A stretch of DNA of 64,000 bases from Azonexus sp. (GCA_031260295.1 JAIRKE010000028.1:124001-188000), one strand, 5' to 3'. Counted from the stretch's first letter, positions 28,416 through 38,762 are shown. A program made the numbers and translations. The notes: a model not told the origin generated them from the sequence alone.

Positions 28416-29321
28416 ATGACGTTGACCGAGTTGCGCTACATCGTCGCTTTGTCGCAGGAAGGCAATTTCAGCCGTGCCGCCGAACGTTGTTCGGTCAGCC
28501 AGCCGACGCTCAGCGTTGCCATCGCCCGCCTCGAGGATGAACTCGGCGTACAGTTGTTCGAGCGCGGCAAGGGCTTCGTCAGCCCGAGCCAGGTCGGTCA
28601 GCGCATTATTGAGCAGGCGCAACTGGCCTTGCGCGAGGCCGACAAGGTCAGGCAGATCGCGCTGTGTGGCCGTGACCAGTTGGCGGGTCCGCTACGCCTG
28701 GGGGTCATTCATACGATCGCCCCCTACCTGCTGCCGCAGTTGATTAATGCGCTAAAGGTGGTGGCGCCGGCGATGCCGTTGGTGATCGAGGAGAACATGA
28801 CCGCGAACCTCGACGAGATGCTGCGCGACAACGTCCTCGACGTGGTCATCATCGCCCTGCCCTTCGAGGTTCCCGGCGTGCTGACCCGGGCGCTCTACGA
28901 CGAGGCGTTCAGGGTCATCGTGCCACGCGGTCATGTCTGGGAAAAAAAGGAGTTCATGAATCCCGAGGAAGTGGCCGGCGACGAAGTGCTGCTGCTGAAA
29001 GCCGGCAACTGCTTCCGCGATCAGGTACTGGGCGCCTGCCCGCAGATCAGCAGTCCGGAAACCGATGTCCGGCTCGGTCACTCGATCGGCACCATCCGCT
29101 GCATGGTGGCCTCGGGACTGGGCGTTTCGGTCTTGCCCGAGGGGGCGCTGCGCCATCCCTACAGCAGCGACATGATCAGCGTCATTCCCTTCCGCTCGCC
29201 GCCGCCGTCGCGCCGCGTCGCGCTGGCCTGGCGCGCCGGCTTCGTCCGGCCGAAAGCCATCGATGCCCTGCTGGCGGCGGCCAGGGCGATCGACAATCCG
29301 GCCTATCGCTTGGTTGCCTGA
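28416..29321 (+). CDS. oxyR: Hydrogen peroxide-sensing regulator OxyR
   Basis: LysR-type regulator of 301 residues. The N-terminal winged helix (LTELRYIVALSQEGNFSRAA, then VSQPTLSVAIARLEDELG) is followed by the sensing domain. The redox segment is AGNCFRDQVLGAC; with the ATG at 28416 the two cysteines fall at 199 and 208, the same numbers as the disulfide-forming pair in E. coli OxyR. That match and the AAAGGAG site eight bases upstream decide the start over the GTG at 28407. It is divergent from cytochrome c peroxidase. Confidence 0.93.
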   Translation: MTLTELRYIVALSQEGNFSRAAERCSVSQPTLSVAIARLEDELGVQLFERGKGFVSPSQVGQRIIEQAQLALREADKVRQIALCGRDQLAGPLRLGVIHTIAPYLLPQLINALKVVAPAMPLVIEENMTANLDEMLRDNVLDVVIIALPFEVPGVLTRALYDEAFRVIVPRGHVWEKKEFMNPEEVAGDEVLLLKAGNCFRDQVLGACPQISSPETDVRLGHSIGTIRCMVASGLGVSVLPEGALRHPYSSDMISVIPFRSPPPSRRVALAWRAGFVRPKAIDALLAAARAIDNPAYRLVA

Positions 29322-32300
29322 GTCGCGACCAGTACGTCCGTCCTCAGCCCTTGCAGGCATTGCCCCATGTCGTTGCTGGCCGACTCCAGTTCGTCGCGCA
29401 GCCTCTGCCGGGATGCGACATCGAGGCCGGCATGCCCCTCGAACAATTGCCGGGCGATGGCATGAATGCGCCGATGGATGGGTTCCAGTTGGGCAAAACG
29501 GGGGCTGACGGCGTAGCGCTGGCTGAACGGGCTGTAATACCAGCGCCCGAAGCCGCATTCCCGTTCGTCGGGACTTGGGGTCGGATGGCTGGCATCCGGC
29601 GCGTCGAGCCAGGTGTAGAGCGTCTTTTTCCAGCGGTGGTGGTCGACTTCGGCGATCAGCAGCGGCAAATCCTCGTGCGACCAGCGAAACGAGGAAGCTG
29701 ACAGCCATAACTCGTCCGCCTGGAAAGTATTGATCCAGCCGGGCAAAGCTTCGGCCGGCATCGGCCGCGCGATGCCGTAGCCCTGGGCCTCGTCGCAGCC
29801 GAGCAGCAACAGGGCCAGGCCATGTTCGACCGATTCGACGCCTTCGGCGACGATCTGGCGACGGAAGGCCCGGGCCAAGCCGATGACCCCTTCGACGATG
29901 GCCAGGTCGTCCGGATCGTCGAGCATGTCGCGGACGAAGGACTGGTCGATCTTCAGCACTTCGGCCGGCAGGCGGCGGAAGTAGGTCAGCGACGAGTAGC
30001 CGGTGCCGAAGTCGTCGAGCGCGAAGCGCACGCCGAGCCGATGGCAGGCGGCGAACACGTCGGTGATTCGGGCGATGTCTTCAAGGGCGGCGGTTTCGAG
30101 AATTTCCAGTTCGAGCAGCGTAGGCGGCACGCTCGGGTGGGCGGCCAGCAATTCGCCCAGGCGGTCGACGAAATCCGGCTGTTGCAGGTGTTCGCCGGAA
30201 ATATTGACGCTGACGGCCAGGCGCAAACCCTGGGCTACCCAGGCAGTGAGCTGGGCAAGGGCCTGGCGCAAAACCCAATCCCCCAGTTCGCTGTCCAGCC
30301 TGTCGCCTTCGATGACCGGTAGAAAATCGCCGGGCGGCAGCAGGCCGTGTTCCGGGTGCTGCCAGCGGATCAATGCTTCGGCGCCGAGCACCTCGCCTTG
30401 GCGCATGTTGACCCTGGGCTGGTAATAGAGGACGAATTCGTCATTGACCAGGCCTTCGCGGATGCGGGTGATCTCCTCGTGGCGGATGCGGGCACGCCGG
30501 TCGCGCTCGGGGTCGAACAGGTGGTAGCGGTTGCGTCCCGCCTGCTTGGCCGAATACATCGCCTGGTCGGCCTGGCGCAGCAGGGTGTCGGAATCGGCGC
30601 CGTCCTGCGGGTAGAGCGTGACGCCGATGCTGGCCGAGATTTGTATGGGATGTCCGTCGACAACGAAAGGCCGGGCCAGCGCTGCAATGACGCGTTCGAC
30701 GGCATGATCGGCCTTGTGGTCGCTGGCGAGGTTGGAGAAAAGCAGCACGAATTCATCGCCGCCCAGGCGCGAGACCGTGTCGCCGGTGCGGACACATTCT
30801 TTCAGTCGCTGTGCGACCTCGATCAACAAACGGTCGCCGGCAGCGTGGCCGTAGCTGTCGTTAACCGGCTTGAAGCCGTCGAGATCGAGATAGCAGACGG
30901 CAAGGATCTTGCCGCTGCGCGCGCACTGCATCATCGCCAACTGCATCCGGTCGGCCAGCAGTGTGCGGTTCGGCAACTGGGTCAGCGCATCGAAATGCGC
31001 CAGTTGTTCGAGGCGCTGCTGGTGCTCCTTGATCTGCGTGATGTCGGAGAAGATAGCGACGAGATGGGATATCTCGCCCTGTTGGCCGCGAACCGCCGAA
31101 ACCGTCAGGTATTCGACGAATGCCTCGCCGGATTTCTTGCGATTCCAGACCTCGCCCGACCAGTGGCCGGCGACGCGGATCTCATGCCACAACTGCCGAT
31201 AGAAGCTCGGTTTGTGACGGCCGGATCTGAGCAACTCGGTTGTCTGACCGATCACTTCGTCGCGCGAATAACCGGTCAGTTCGCTGAAGGCGGCATTGAC
31301 CTCGATGATGCGGCCATCCGGGTCGGCAATGATGATCCCTTCGTGGGCATGCTCGAAGACGCTGGCCGCCAGTTTCCGCCTTTCCTCGGCGAGCAGCTGT
31401 TCGCTGATGTCCCGGGAAATGCCGATGTGGACCGGCTGGCCATTCCAGTAACCGCTGACGATGCGGGCATCACCGATGATCTGGCGTCCGTCGGTAGCCT
31501 GCAAGGGCACCAGGGCGTTCTGGCAATGGCCGGCCACGATGTCGGCGGCGATCTGGGCGGCCTCAGCTTGACGGGCCGGCGGACTGACGCTGACGATCGG
31601 CTGGCCGATGAGCGTGCCCGGGGCGTAGCCGAGAAACTTGCTGACCGCCTGGTTGTGGTGGAGGATGTGCCCGTCCAGGTCGACGACGAAAATGAAGTCG
31701 TTCAGCGCATCGAGCAGGCCGCTGAAATTTTCCTGCTGACGCTGCGCCTTCTCCTGGGCGGCAAGGCGCTCCAGGGCTCTGCCGAAGGGGCGGCGCAAGC
31801 GGTCGAGCGCGTCCAGCGTGGCGGCTGAAATTTGCATCGCATGATGGTCCGCGACGACCAGGCAGGCTTCCACCGTGCCGTCGATCGGGATCGGCAGCAT
31901 GGCGAGGTAGCACAGCCCCTCATCCGCTATCGCCTTGCGGTCGAACGGGCAGGCCTGCGAACAGCGGCCGCTGCCGATTTGGCAATGAAAGAGGTCGCCG
32001 CTGGCGGCAAGCGCGGCGAATTCGCTGTCCGGGCCATATTCGCGGGTGGCGGCCACGTAGGCGGGCGAGAGGCCGGCCTGGGTGAGCAGGCCGAAGCCGC
32101 CGTCGCCCTGCCGCCCGTAGAGGGCGCCGGCGGAGAATTCGCGAAAAAGCAGGCCGCCTTGCAGGATGGCGGCGAGCACGGCTGGCCGGCCAGCGTCGCT
32201 GGCCAGGGCGATGGCCAGATCGCGGTGGATGCGCAGACGTAGGCTGTCGTTCTTGCGTTCGCTGATGTCGATGAACGAGACGATCAGCACCGCCTCCCCG

Positions 32301-34282
32301 AAATAATTGCCCAGCCGCAGCCGAACCTCTCCCGGAAAGATGTGCCCGGCCGCGCTACGCACCCAGTATTCGAAGCATTGCGGCTGGCCGGCGAAGGCGG
32401 CGGTAACCAGGCTTTCGATCCGCGCGTCGTCGTTCAAGCCCGGGGCACAGAATTCCTTGTAGTGGCAGCCGATCATTTCTCCTGGCGGGGGAGCGAACAG
32501 GTTCTTGGCGCGGATGCTGGCATCGATGAAGCGGCGGTCCTGGCCGAGCACGATCAAGGGTTCGTCGACACTGTCGAAAATGCCGCGGAATGTGTCTTGG
32601 CTGTCGCTCAGGCTTTCGGTCACGCGCTGGTGGTTGATGATCAGGGTGCTCAGTCGGCTGCCTTGGGTGAGCACGCTCAGTTCGTCATCGCGCGGCGGCC
32701 GGCCGTGGCCGGCGAACAGATAGCCGAGTAGCTTGCCTTCCTGTCCGATCAGGGGATTGACGATGCAGGCGGCAAAACCGGCCTGACCGGCCAGTTCGCT
32801 CAAAAGCGGAGGGCAGTCGGCGGCGGCAACGTCGTCCACGACCAAGCGTTGACGCAGATCGACCAGCGGCGAGCCAGGCGAAACAGCCATGCCGGACAGC
32901 GTCGCCGGAAAGCTTTCGGGCAACTTGGGCGCCGCCGTGCAATGGCGTATCCGGCCGTTGGCGTCAGCAAGCAGGATGACGCAGCGCCAGCCTTCGAGTT
33001 CGTGTTCCAGCGACTGGGCGATCAGTTCGAGTATGTCGGCGATCGGTTCGCCGCTGGCGACGCTGGTTAGCGCCCTGTTGCGCAGCCGCATGCTTTCCTC
33101 GATGCGCAGGCGCTGCGTGACATTGCGGGCGAAACCGACGGTACCGAGCAATTGGCCGCTGTCGTCGAAGACCGGGGCCCGGTACGTCTCGTGCCAAATA
33201 TTCGGGGCATACATCTGCGGTTCGAGCACCGTGCTCGCCCGGTGCTCGGTCATCACCTCGATATCGGCGCGGTAATAACGCTCGACCAGTTCCGGCGGCG
33301 CCAGATCGTAGTCGGTCTTGCCGATCACTTCCTCGGGGGAGCCAAGGCCGAATAATTCGGCGAACGCCCGGTTGGCGGCGAGAAAACGTGAATCGGTATC
33401 CTTCAGCCAGGCCGGGAACGGGAAGTTGTCAAGCAGGGCGCGCTGGTAGTACGCGTTGTGCGAGGTGCGCAGCAACGCGGCGTCGCGCGAGTGGATGATG
33501 GGCAGGCATTCGTCGACCAGACTCAGTTCGAGTGGCCGCAGCAAGGCGTGTTCGGAAAGCAGGCCGGTGGCGTTGCCTTGGGCGTCGACGGCGACCAGTT
33601 GGCGGATCGCGTGCTCGGCCAAGGTCTTGGCGGCGGCGGCCAGCGATCTTGTCTCGTCGATGGTGATGACCGGTTGTCGCATCACCTCGACCAATGGCGG
33701 ATTGTCGCCGGTGGCGAGGCATAGGCGGACGATGTCGCGCATGGTCAGGATGCCGAGCGGTCGGCGTCCATCGACGACCACCGCGCAACTGGCCCGCGAC
33801 GCCTCCATGGCGTAGAGCGCCGCGGCCAGCGGGGCGTCCGGCGGCAGGCGCGGGAACAGCCGGTCCATGACCGTGTTGACGTTGCACAAATGGTGGAAGA
33901 ATTCGGGGCCGAGCCGCTCGCGGATGCTGGTCCCGCTGACCACCCCGAGCGGGCGACCGTCGGCGCCGGTAACGACGATGTGGCGCAGCCCTTGTTGCGT
34001 CACCATGCGGTAGGCTTGGCGGAAATCGGTGTCGGCGGCGATGCTGAAGACCGGCGCCGTCATCGCGTCGGCCAGCGGTTGTCGCATGTCTTGCCGCTGG
34101 CGCAGCACGCGCAGCAGATCGCCTTCGGTGACGATGCCGGCGGCCCAGCCCTCGTCATCGACCACGATGACCGATGATCCCCGTTCCCGGAGTATCAGCG
34201 CGGCCGCCTCGGCAAGCGTCGCATGAAGCGGTAACAGGCCGTCGTGACGGCTGATCAGGTCGACGATCGGTAGCGAATTCAT
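29303..34282 (-). CDS. CBS-PAS-GAF-GGDEF-EAL-CZB c-di-GMP signalling protein
   Basis: Very large protein of 1659 residues. Domains in order: four CBS repeats (about 5-255), PAS (285-395), GAF (405-555), PAS (565-685), GAF-like (690-845), PAS (855-965), PAS (975-1090), GGDEF (1095-1258), EAL (1270-1525), and a C-terminal CZB zinc-binding domain (1540-1620). The cyclase motif RLGGDEF at 1172 is intact, with an inhibitory RxxD five residues before it (RTGD). The phosphodiesterase motif EALIRW and DDFGTGYS and EGVE are intact, so both activities are possible. CZB residues include DHHRW, CGFGRW and PIHRRIH. No transmembrane helix is visible. Its end overlaps the oxyR end by 19 bases. Confidence 0.93.
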   Translation of the reverse strand: MNSLPIVDLISRHDGLLPLHATLAEAAALILRERGSSVIVVDDEGWAAGIVTEGDLLRVLRQRQDMRQPLADAMTAPVFSIAADTDFRQAYRMVTQQGLRHIVVTGADGRPLGVVSGTSIRERLGPEFFHHLCNVNTVMDRLFPRLPPDAPLAAALYAMEASRASCAVVVDGRRPLGILTMRDIVRLCLATGDNPPLVEVMRQPVITIDETRSLAAAAKTLAEHAIRQLVAVDAQGNATGLLSEHALLRPLELSLVDECLPIIHSRDAALLRTSHNAYYQRALLDNFPFPAWLKDTDSRFLAANRAFAELFGLGSPEEVIGKTDYDLAPPELVERYYRADIEVMTEHRASTVLEPQMYAPNIWHETYRAPVFDDSGQLLGTVGFARNVTQRLRIEESMRLRNRALTSVASGEPIADILELIAQSLEHELEGWRCVILLADANGRIRHCTAAPKLPESFPATLSGMAVSPGSPLVDLRQRLVVDDVAAADCPPLLSELAGQAGFAACIVNPLIGQEGKLLGYLFAGHGRPPRDDELSVLTQGSRLSTLIINHQRVTESLSDSQDTFRGIFDSVDEPLIVLGQDRRFIDASIRAKNLFAPPPGEMIGCHYKEFCAPGLNDDARIESLVTAAFAGQPQCFEYWVRSAAGHIFPGEVRLRLGNYFGEAVLIVSFIDISERKNDSLRLRIHRDLAIALASDAGRPAVLAAILQGGLLFREFSAGALYGRQGDGGFGLLTQAGLSPAYVAATREYGPDSEFAALAASGDLFHCQIGSGRCSQACPFDRKAIADEGLCYLAMLPIPIDGTVEACLVVADHHAMQISAATLDALDRLRRPFGRALERLAAQEKAQRQQENFSGLLDALNDFIFVVDLDGHILHHNQAVSKFLGYAPGTLIGQPIVSVSPPARQAEAAQIAADIVAGHCQNALVPLQATDGRQIIGDARIVSGYWNGQPVHIGISRDISEQLLAEERRKLAASVFEHAHEGIIIADPDGRIIEVNAAFSELTGYSRDEVIGQTTELLRSGRHKPSFYRQLWHEIRVAGHWSGEVWNRKKSGEAFVEYLTVSAVRGQQGEISHLVAIFSDITQIKEHQQRLEQLAHFDALTQLPNRTLLADRMQLAMMQCARSGKILAVCYLDLDGFKPVNDSYGHAAGDRLLIEVAQRLKECVRTGDTVSRLGGDEFVLLFSNLASDHKADHAVERVIAALARPFVVDGHPIQISASIGVTLYPQDGADSDTLLRQADQAMYSAKQAGRNRYHLFDPERDRRARIRHEEITRIREGLVNDEFVLYYQPRVNMRQGEVLGAEALIRWQHPEHGLLPPGDFLPVIEGDRLDSELGDWVLRQALAQLTAWVAQGLRLAVSVNISGEHLQQPDFVDRLGELLAAHPSVPPTLLELEILETAALEDIARITDVFAACHRLGVRFALDDFGTGYSSLTYFRRLPAEVLKIDQSFVRDMLDDPDDLAIVEGVIGLARAFRRQIVAEGVESVEHGLALLLLGCDEAQGYGIARPMPAEALPGWINTFQADELWLSASSFRWSHEDLPLLIAEVDHHRWKKTLYTWLDAPDASHPTPSPDERECGFGRWYYSPFSQRYAVSPRFAQLEPIHRRIHAIARQLFEGHAGLDVASRQRLRDELESASNDMGQCLQGLRTDVLVATQATKR

Positions 34283-34498
34283 TGCCCGATTCTATATCCC
34301 GCACTATTGATTTTCTTGATCGTTGTCAATTTTGCTTGGCGCCGAAGGCGCTCCGACCGGATATCCTTTTCACGCGCCTGATTCAACGCCGGAAAACCAT
34401 TGCCACGAGAGGCTTTGCGGCTTATTGCCGGAACTGTGGAATATCACACAGCCTGCCTTGCCGCTGCCGGGCTACCCTGCATCGCAGGAGGTGTCGTC

Positions 34499-34801
34499 AT
34501 GGCAATTCAGGCAATCGTATTGTTGAAGAGAGGCGAGTTCCTTGCTGAGCTCAGCGATGGCCGGCGGCTGACCCATAACGAATTGTGCGGTTTGGCCGAG
34601 GCCATGCATCAGGCCGGCGTGCTGGCCGTGGATATGCGGTGCGAATGGCGCTCCGGCCACCGGATGCTGACCGCCGGCCAGCAGGTGGCGTTTGGCGCGG
34701 AAATGCTGCGTCTGGAGAAAGAGGATGCCCGGCATCCGCAGCCAGTCCGGGCCGCCGAGCCGGCGCGTGAACCCGCTCACGGCCTTGTGCTGATCGCTTG
34801 A
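34499..34801 (+). CDS. Small uncharacterised protein
   Basis: Predicted soluble protein of 100 residues starting MAIQAIVLLKRGEFLAELSD. The first 75 residues look like a compact alpha/beta fold (GRRLTHNELCGLAEAMHQAG, VLAVDMRCEWRSGHRMLTAG), and the tail is Pro/Ala/Arg-rich. I recognise no family. The start is well supported by AGGAGGT at 34486-34492 six bases before the ATG, and a strong terminator follows. It is divergent from the large c-di-GMP protein. Confidence 0.7.
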   Translation: MAIQAIVLLKRGEFLAELSDGRRLTHNELCGLAEAMHQAGVLAVDMRCEWRSGHRMLTAGQQVAFGAEMLRLEKEDARHPQPVRAAEPAREPAHGLVLIA

Positions 34802-34825
34802 TTTTCTCGTTTCCCAGCCATCCCG

Positions 34826-34856
34826 CCGGCCGCCTTGTTGGCGGCCGGTTTTTTTC
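34826..34856 (+). terminator. Intrinsic terminator after the 100-residue protein
   Basis: A perfect nine-base stem CCGGCCGCC/GGCGGCCGG (34826-34834 with 34840-34848) is followed by seven T. Confidence 0.92.
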
Positions 34857-35072
34857 GTGCCGGAGGGCAATCGCCATAGTCATCCGACCGGGCCGCGAAT
34901 CCTCCGCCTGATGCTGTCCCATCGTTTTTGAGCGTATGCCTGCCGGGTTGTTCACGGCAGGCAGGAGATTCCATGTCGTCTCGCCGATAATCCATAATTA
35001 CCTGCCCACAGGCCGAGGGAGTTGGAGTAACCTATGAGGTTTTCCCCAATAGTCACCCGCTGAGGAGAATCC

Positions 35073-37349
35073 GTGGAAAAGGATTTGCGCGAAGCCGCAC
35101 TTGAATATCACCGCTGGCCCACCCCGGGCAAGATTTCCGTCCATCCAACCAAGGGCCTGACCAATCAGCGCGACCTGGCCCTGGCCTACTCGCCGGGGGT
35201 CGCCGCCGCTTGTGACGCCATCGTCGAGGATCCGGCCACCGCCGCCGACTACACCTCGCGCGCCAACCTGGTCGGCGTGGTCACCAATGGCACTGCCGTG
35301 CTTGGCCTTGGCAACATCGGTCCGCTGGCCTCGAAGCCGGTGATGGAAGGCAAGGGTTGCCTGTTCAAGAAATTCGCCGGCATCGATGTGTTCGACATCG
35401 AACTGGCCGAGAACGATCCGGACAAGCTGATCGACATGATCGCCGCGCTGGAGCCGACGCTGGGTGGCGTCAATCTGGAGGACATCAAGGCCCCGGAGTG
35501 CTTCTACATCGAGCAGAAACTCAAGGAGCGGATGAACATTCCGGTCTTCCACGACGACCAGCACGGCACCGCGATCATCTCCGGCGCGGCCATGCTCAAC
35601 GGCCTGAAAGTGGTCGGCAAGAAGATCGAGGAAATCAAGGTCGTCTGCTCGGGCGCCGGCGCCGCCGCCATTTCCTGTCTCAACCTGTGGTGCGATCTCG
35701 GCGTCAAGCGCGAGAACGTCACCGTTTGCGACTCCAAGGGCGTCATCTATGTCGGCCGTCCCGGCGGCATGGACGAGACCAAGGCTCGCTATGCCCAGAA
35801 TACGGAAAAGCGCACGTTGGCCGATGCGATGGTCGATGCCGATGTTTTCCTCGGCCTGTCGACCGCCGGCGTAGTCAAGCCGGAGATGGTCAAGTCGATG
35901 GCCGCCCAGCCGATGATTTTCGCGCTGGCCAATCCGACCCCGGAAATCATGCCGGAACTGGTCAAGGAGGTCTGCCCCGAAGCGATTATCGCCACCGGCC
36001 GTTCCGACTACGTGAACCAGGTCAACAACGTGCTTTGCTTCCCCTTCATCTTCCGCGGCGCGCTGGATGTTGGCGCCACCCGCATCACCGAGGAGATGAA
36101 AATGGCGTCGGTGCGCGCCATCGCCGAACTGGCCGAAGCCGAAGTCACCGATGAAGTGGCCATGGCCTATCCCGGTCACGTGCTGTCCTTCGGCCCCGAA
36201 TACCTGATCCCGAAGCCCTTCGATCCGCGCCTGATCGTCAAGATTGCCCCGGCGGTGGCCAAGGCGGCGATGGATTCCGGCGTTGCCACACGGCCGATCA
36301 CCGACTGGGCCGGCTATCGCGCCAAGCTGTCCGAGTTCGTCTATCACACCGGCGTCGGCATGCGCGCCATCTTCCAGGCCGCCCGCCAGGCGCAAGGCAA
36401 GCGCATCATCTACGCCGAGGGCGAGGAAGAACGCGTGCTGCGCGCCGCCCAGGTAGTGATCGAAGAAAAATTCGCCCGTCCGATCCTGATCGGCCGGCCC
36501 GACATCATCGAGCACCGCCTGGAAAAAGCCAAGCTACGCATCAAGCCGGGCGTCGATTTCGACATCGTCAACCCGGAGCACGACCCGCGCTACCGCGAAT
36601 GCTGGATTGCCTACCACAAGCTGATGTCGCGCCGTGGCGTGACGCCGGCGCTGGCCAAGGAGGCGATGCGCCGCAAGCCGACGCTGATCGGTTCGATGCT
36701 GCTCAAGCTCGGCTACGCCGATGGCATGATTTGCGGTACCACCGGCCAGTTCAGCCACCACCTCGGCGTCATCCGCGAAGTCATCGGCAAGCGCCCTGGC
36801 GCCAATACGCTGGCGGCGATGAACTACCTGATGCTGCCCGGCCGCTCGCTGTTCATCTGCGATACCCATGTCAACGAAAATCCGAGCGCCGAGGAAATCG
36901 CCGAAATGACGCTGATGGCCGCCGAGCAAGTCAAGCGTTTCGGCAGCCAGCCGAAAGTGGCCCTGCTATCGCATTCCAACTTCGGTTCCGTGGCCTCCGA
37001 GTCGGCGCGCAAAATGCGCGCCGCCACCGGCCTGGTATCGGCGATGAGCGCCGGCGAGCTGGAAATCGACGGCGAAATGCACGGCGACTCCGCGCTGCAC
37101 GAAGGCATCCGCTGCACGGCCAATCCCGAGTCGCCGTTGAAAGGCGAGGCCAACCTGCTGGTAATGCCCAACATCGAAGCCGCCAACATTTCCTACAACC
37201 TGCTCAAGATGACCAGCGGCGGAGGCGTTACCATCGGCCCCATCCTGCTCGGCGCGGCCCGTCCGGTGCATGTGCTGACTGCAACGGCCACCGTGCGCCG
37301 TTTGGTCAATATGACGGCGCTGGCGGTGGTGGAGTCGATGGAGCGCTGA
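35073..37349 (+). CDS. maeB: NADP-dependent malic enzyme with phosphotransacetylase-like domain
   Basis: Oxidative decarboxylase that makes pyruvate and NADPH from malate. The 758-residue chain has the malic N-terminal domain ([20 protein letters not shown]), the catalytic FHDDQHGTA, an NAD(P)-binding domain ([17 protein letters not shown]), and a C-terminal phosphotransacetylase-like domain from about 430 ([20 protein letters not shown]), usually regulatory in this family. The GTG start has TGAGGAGA upstream. The 216 bases before it carry no gene and no certain promoter. The enzyme fits growth on C2-C3 acids, where pyruvate and NADPH must come from the TCA cycle. Confidence 0.95.
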   Translation: MEKDLREAALEYHRWPTPGKISVHPTKGLTNQRDLALAYSPGVAAACDAIVEDPATAADYTSRANLVGVVTNGTAVLGLGNIGPLASKPVMEGKGCLFKKFAGIDVFDIELAENDPDKLIDMIAALEPTLGGVNLEDIKAPECFYIEQKLKERMNIPVFHDDQHGTAIISGAAMLNGLKVVGKKIEEIKVVCSGAGAAAISCLNLWCDLGVKRENVTVCDSKGVIYVGRPGGMDETKARYAQNTEKRTLADAMVDADVFLGLSTAGVVKPEMVKSMAAQPMIFALANPTPEIMPELVKEVCPEAIIATGRSDYVNQVNNVLCFPFIFRGALDVGATRITEEMKMASVRAIAELAEAEVTDEVAMAYPGHVLSFGPEYLIPKPFDPRLIVKIAPAVAKAAMDSGVATRPITDWAGYRAKLSEFVYHTGVGMRAIFQAARQAQGKRIIYAEGEEERVLRAAQVVIEEKFARPILIGRPDIIEHRLEKAKLRIKPGVDFDIVNPEHDPRYRECWIAYHKLMSRRGVTPALAKEAMRRKPTLIGSMLLKLGYADGMICGTTGQFSHHLGVIREVIGKRPGANTLAAMNYLMLPGRSLFICDTHVNENPSAEEIAEMTLMAAEQVKRFGSQPKVALLSHSNFGSVASESARKMRAATGLVSAMSAGELEIDGEMHGDSALHEGIRCTANPESPLKGEANLLVMPNIEAANISYNLLKMTSGGGVTIGPILLGAARPVHVLTATATVRRLVNMTALAVVESMER

Positions 37350-37365
37350 TTCGGTGCTTTGCCAA

Positions 37366-37396
37366 ATAAAAGGCCTCGCCACGGCGAGGCCTTTTT
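37366..37396. terminator. Shared terminator between maeB and mpl
   Basis: A stem of at least 11 bases, AAGGCCTCGCC/GGCGAGGCCTT (37370-37380 with 37383-37393) with a two-base loop, is flanked by A and T runs. It can end transcription from both convergent genes. Confidence 0.85.
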
Positions 37397-37415
37397 CATG
37401 GACGTCCGTCCTGCG

Positions 37416-38762
37416 TCAGGCCGCCAACCGCCGCAGCAACTTGTCGTGAATACCGCCGAAGCCGCCGTTGCTCATCACCAGAATGTGGTCACCGGGACGG
37501 GCGGCGGTGGCTATGCGCTCGACCAGCACTTCCAAATCCTCGGCCACGTAGGCCCGCTCACCCAGCGAGGCCAATGCCGCGCCGGCATCCCAGCCGAGAT
37601 TGCCGGCATAACAGTAGATAGCATCGGACTCGCGCAGGCTGTCCGGCAACTGGCTTTTCATGGTGCCCAGTTTCATCGTGTTCGAGCGCGGTTCGAGCAC
37701 GGCCAGGATGCGAGCCTGGCCGATCTTGCGGCGCAGGCCGGCGACGGTGGTGGCGATGGCCGTCGGATGATGGGCGAAATCGTCGTAAATGGTGATGCCG
37801 CGCACCGTGCCGCGCACTTCCATGCGCCGCTTGACGTTGCCGAAGCGAGCCAGTGCTTCCAGTCCCTGGGCGAACGGCACGCCGACATGACGGGCGGCCA
37901 GCAGCGCGGCGCAGGCGTTGGCCCGGTTGTGGGCGCCGGATAACTGCCAGACGGTGCGGCCGATTTCGCCCGCCGACCCATGCAAAATCAATTCGCCGCT
38001 GGCGTCGTCGCCGTCGGTGCGGTAGCCGGCTGGATCGTTGAAATGTTCGACTGGCGTCCAGCAGCCGCGTTGCAGTACCCGTTCGAGACTGGCCTCGCCG
38101 GCATTGGCGACGATCAGGCCGGAGGTGGGCAAGGTGCGCACCAAATGGTGAAATTGCATCTCGATGGCCGCCAGATCGCTGAAGATGTCGGCATGATCGA
38201 ATTCGAGATTGTTGAGGATCGCCGTTTGCGGGCGATAGTGGATGAACTTGGAGCGCTTGTCGCAGAAAGCGGTGTCGTACTCGTCGGCCTCGATGACGAA
38301 GAAGGGCGTGCCGCCGAGCCGTGCCGAGACGCCGAAATTGAGCGGCACGCCGCCGATCAGGAAGCCCGGCGCCAGATTGGCCTCTTCCAGTATCCAGGCC
38401 AGCATCGAACTGGTCGTCGTTTTGCCGTGGGTGCCGGCGACGCCGAGTACCCAACGGCCTTGCAGGATGTTGTCGGCCAGCCATTGCGGACCGGAGACGT
38501 AGGGCAGACCCTGGTCGAGGATGGCTTCGAGCAGCGCATTGCCGCGCGAGATGGCGTTGCCGACCACGAACAGATCGGGTTTCAGGGCGCATTGGGCGGC
38601 AGCGTAGCCTTCGATCAGTTCGATACCAGTAGCGCGCAGTTGGTCGCTCATCGGCGGGTAGACGTTGGCGTCGCAACCGGTGACCCGGTGGCCGGCCGCC
38701 GCGGCCAACTGGGCGATGCCGCCCATGAAAGTGCCGCAGATGCCGAGAATGTGAATGTGCAT
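37416..38762 (-). CDS. mpl: UDP-N-acetylmuramate:tripeptide ligase Mpl
   Basis: Peptidoglycan recycling enzyme that joins recovered L-Ala-gamma-D-Glu-meso-DAP to UDP-MurNAc. The 448-residue protein is a Mur-ligase: N-terminal nucleotide domain (MHIHILGICGTFMGGIAQLA), ATP loop GVAGTHGKTTTSSML near 112-126, and the C-terminal ligase domain with IYDDFAHHPTAIATT. The HIHILGICGTFMG start distinguishes Mpl from MurC. It is divergent from a small nucleotidyltransferase-like gene. Confidence 0.95.
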   Translation of the reverse strand: MHIHILGICGTFMGGIAQLAAAAGHRVTGCDANVYPPMSDQLRATGIELIEGYAAAQCALKPDLFVVGNAISRGNALLEAILDQGLPYVSGPQWLADNILQGRWVLGVAGTHGKTTTSSMLAWILEEANLAPGFLIGGVPLNFGVSARLGGTPFFVIEADEYDTAFCDKRSKFIHYRPQTAILNNLEFDHADIFSDLAAIEMQFHHLVRTLPTSGLIVANAGEASLERVLQRGCWTPVEHFNDPAGYRTDGDDASGELILHGSAGEIGRTVWQLSGAHNRANACAALLAARHVGVPFAQGLEALARFGNVKRRMEVRGTVRGITIYDDFAHHPTAIATTVAGLRRKIGQARILAVLEPRSNTMKLGTMKSQLPDSLRESDAIYCYAGNLGWDAGAALASLGERAYVAEDLEVLVERIATAARPGDHILVMSNGGFGGIHDKLLRRLAA

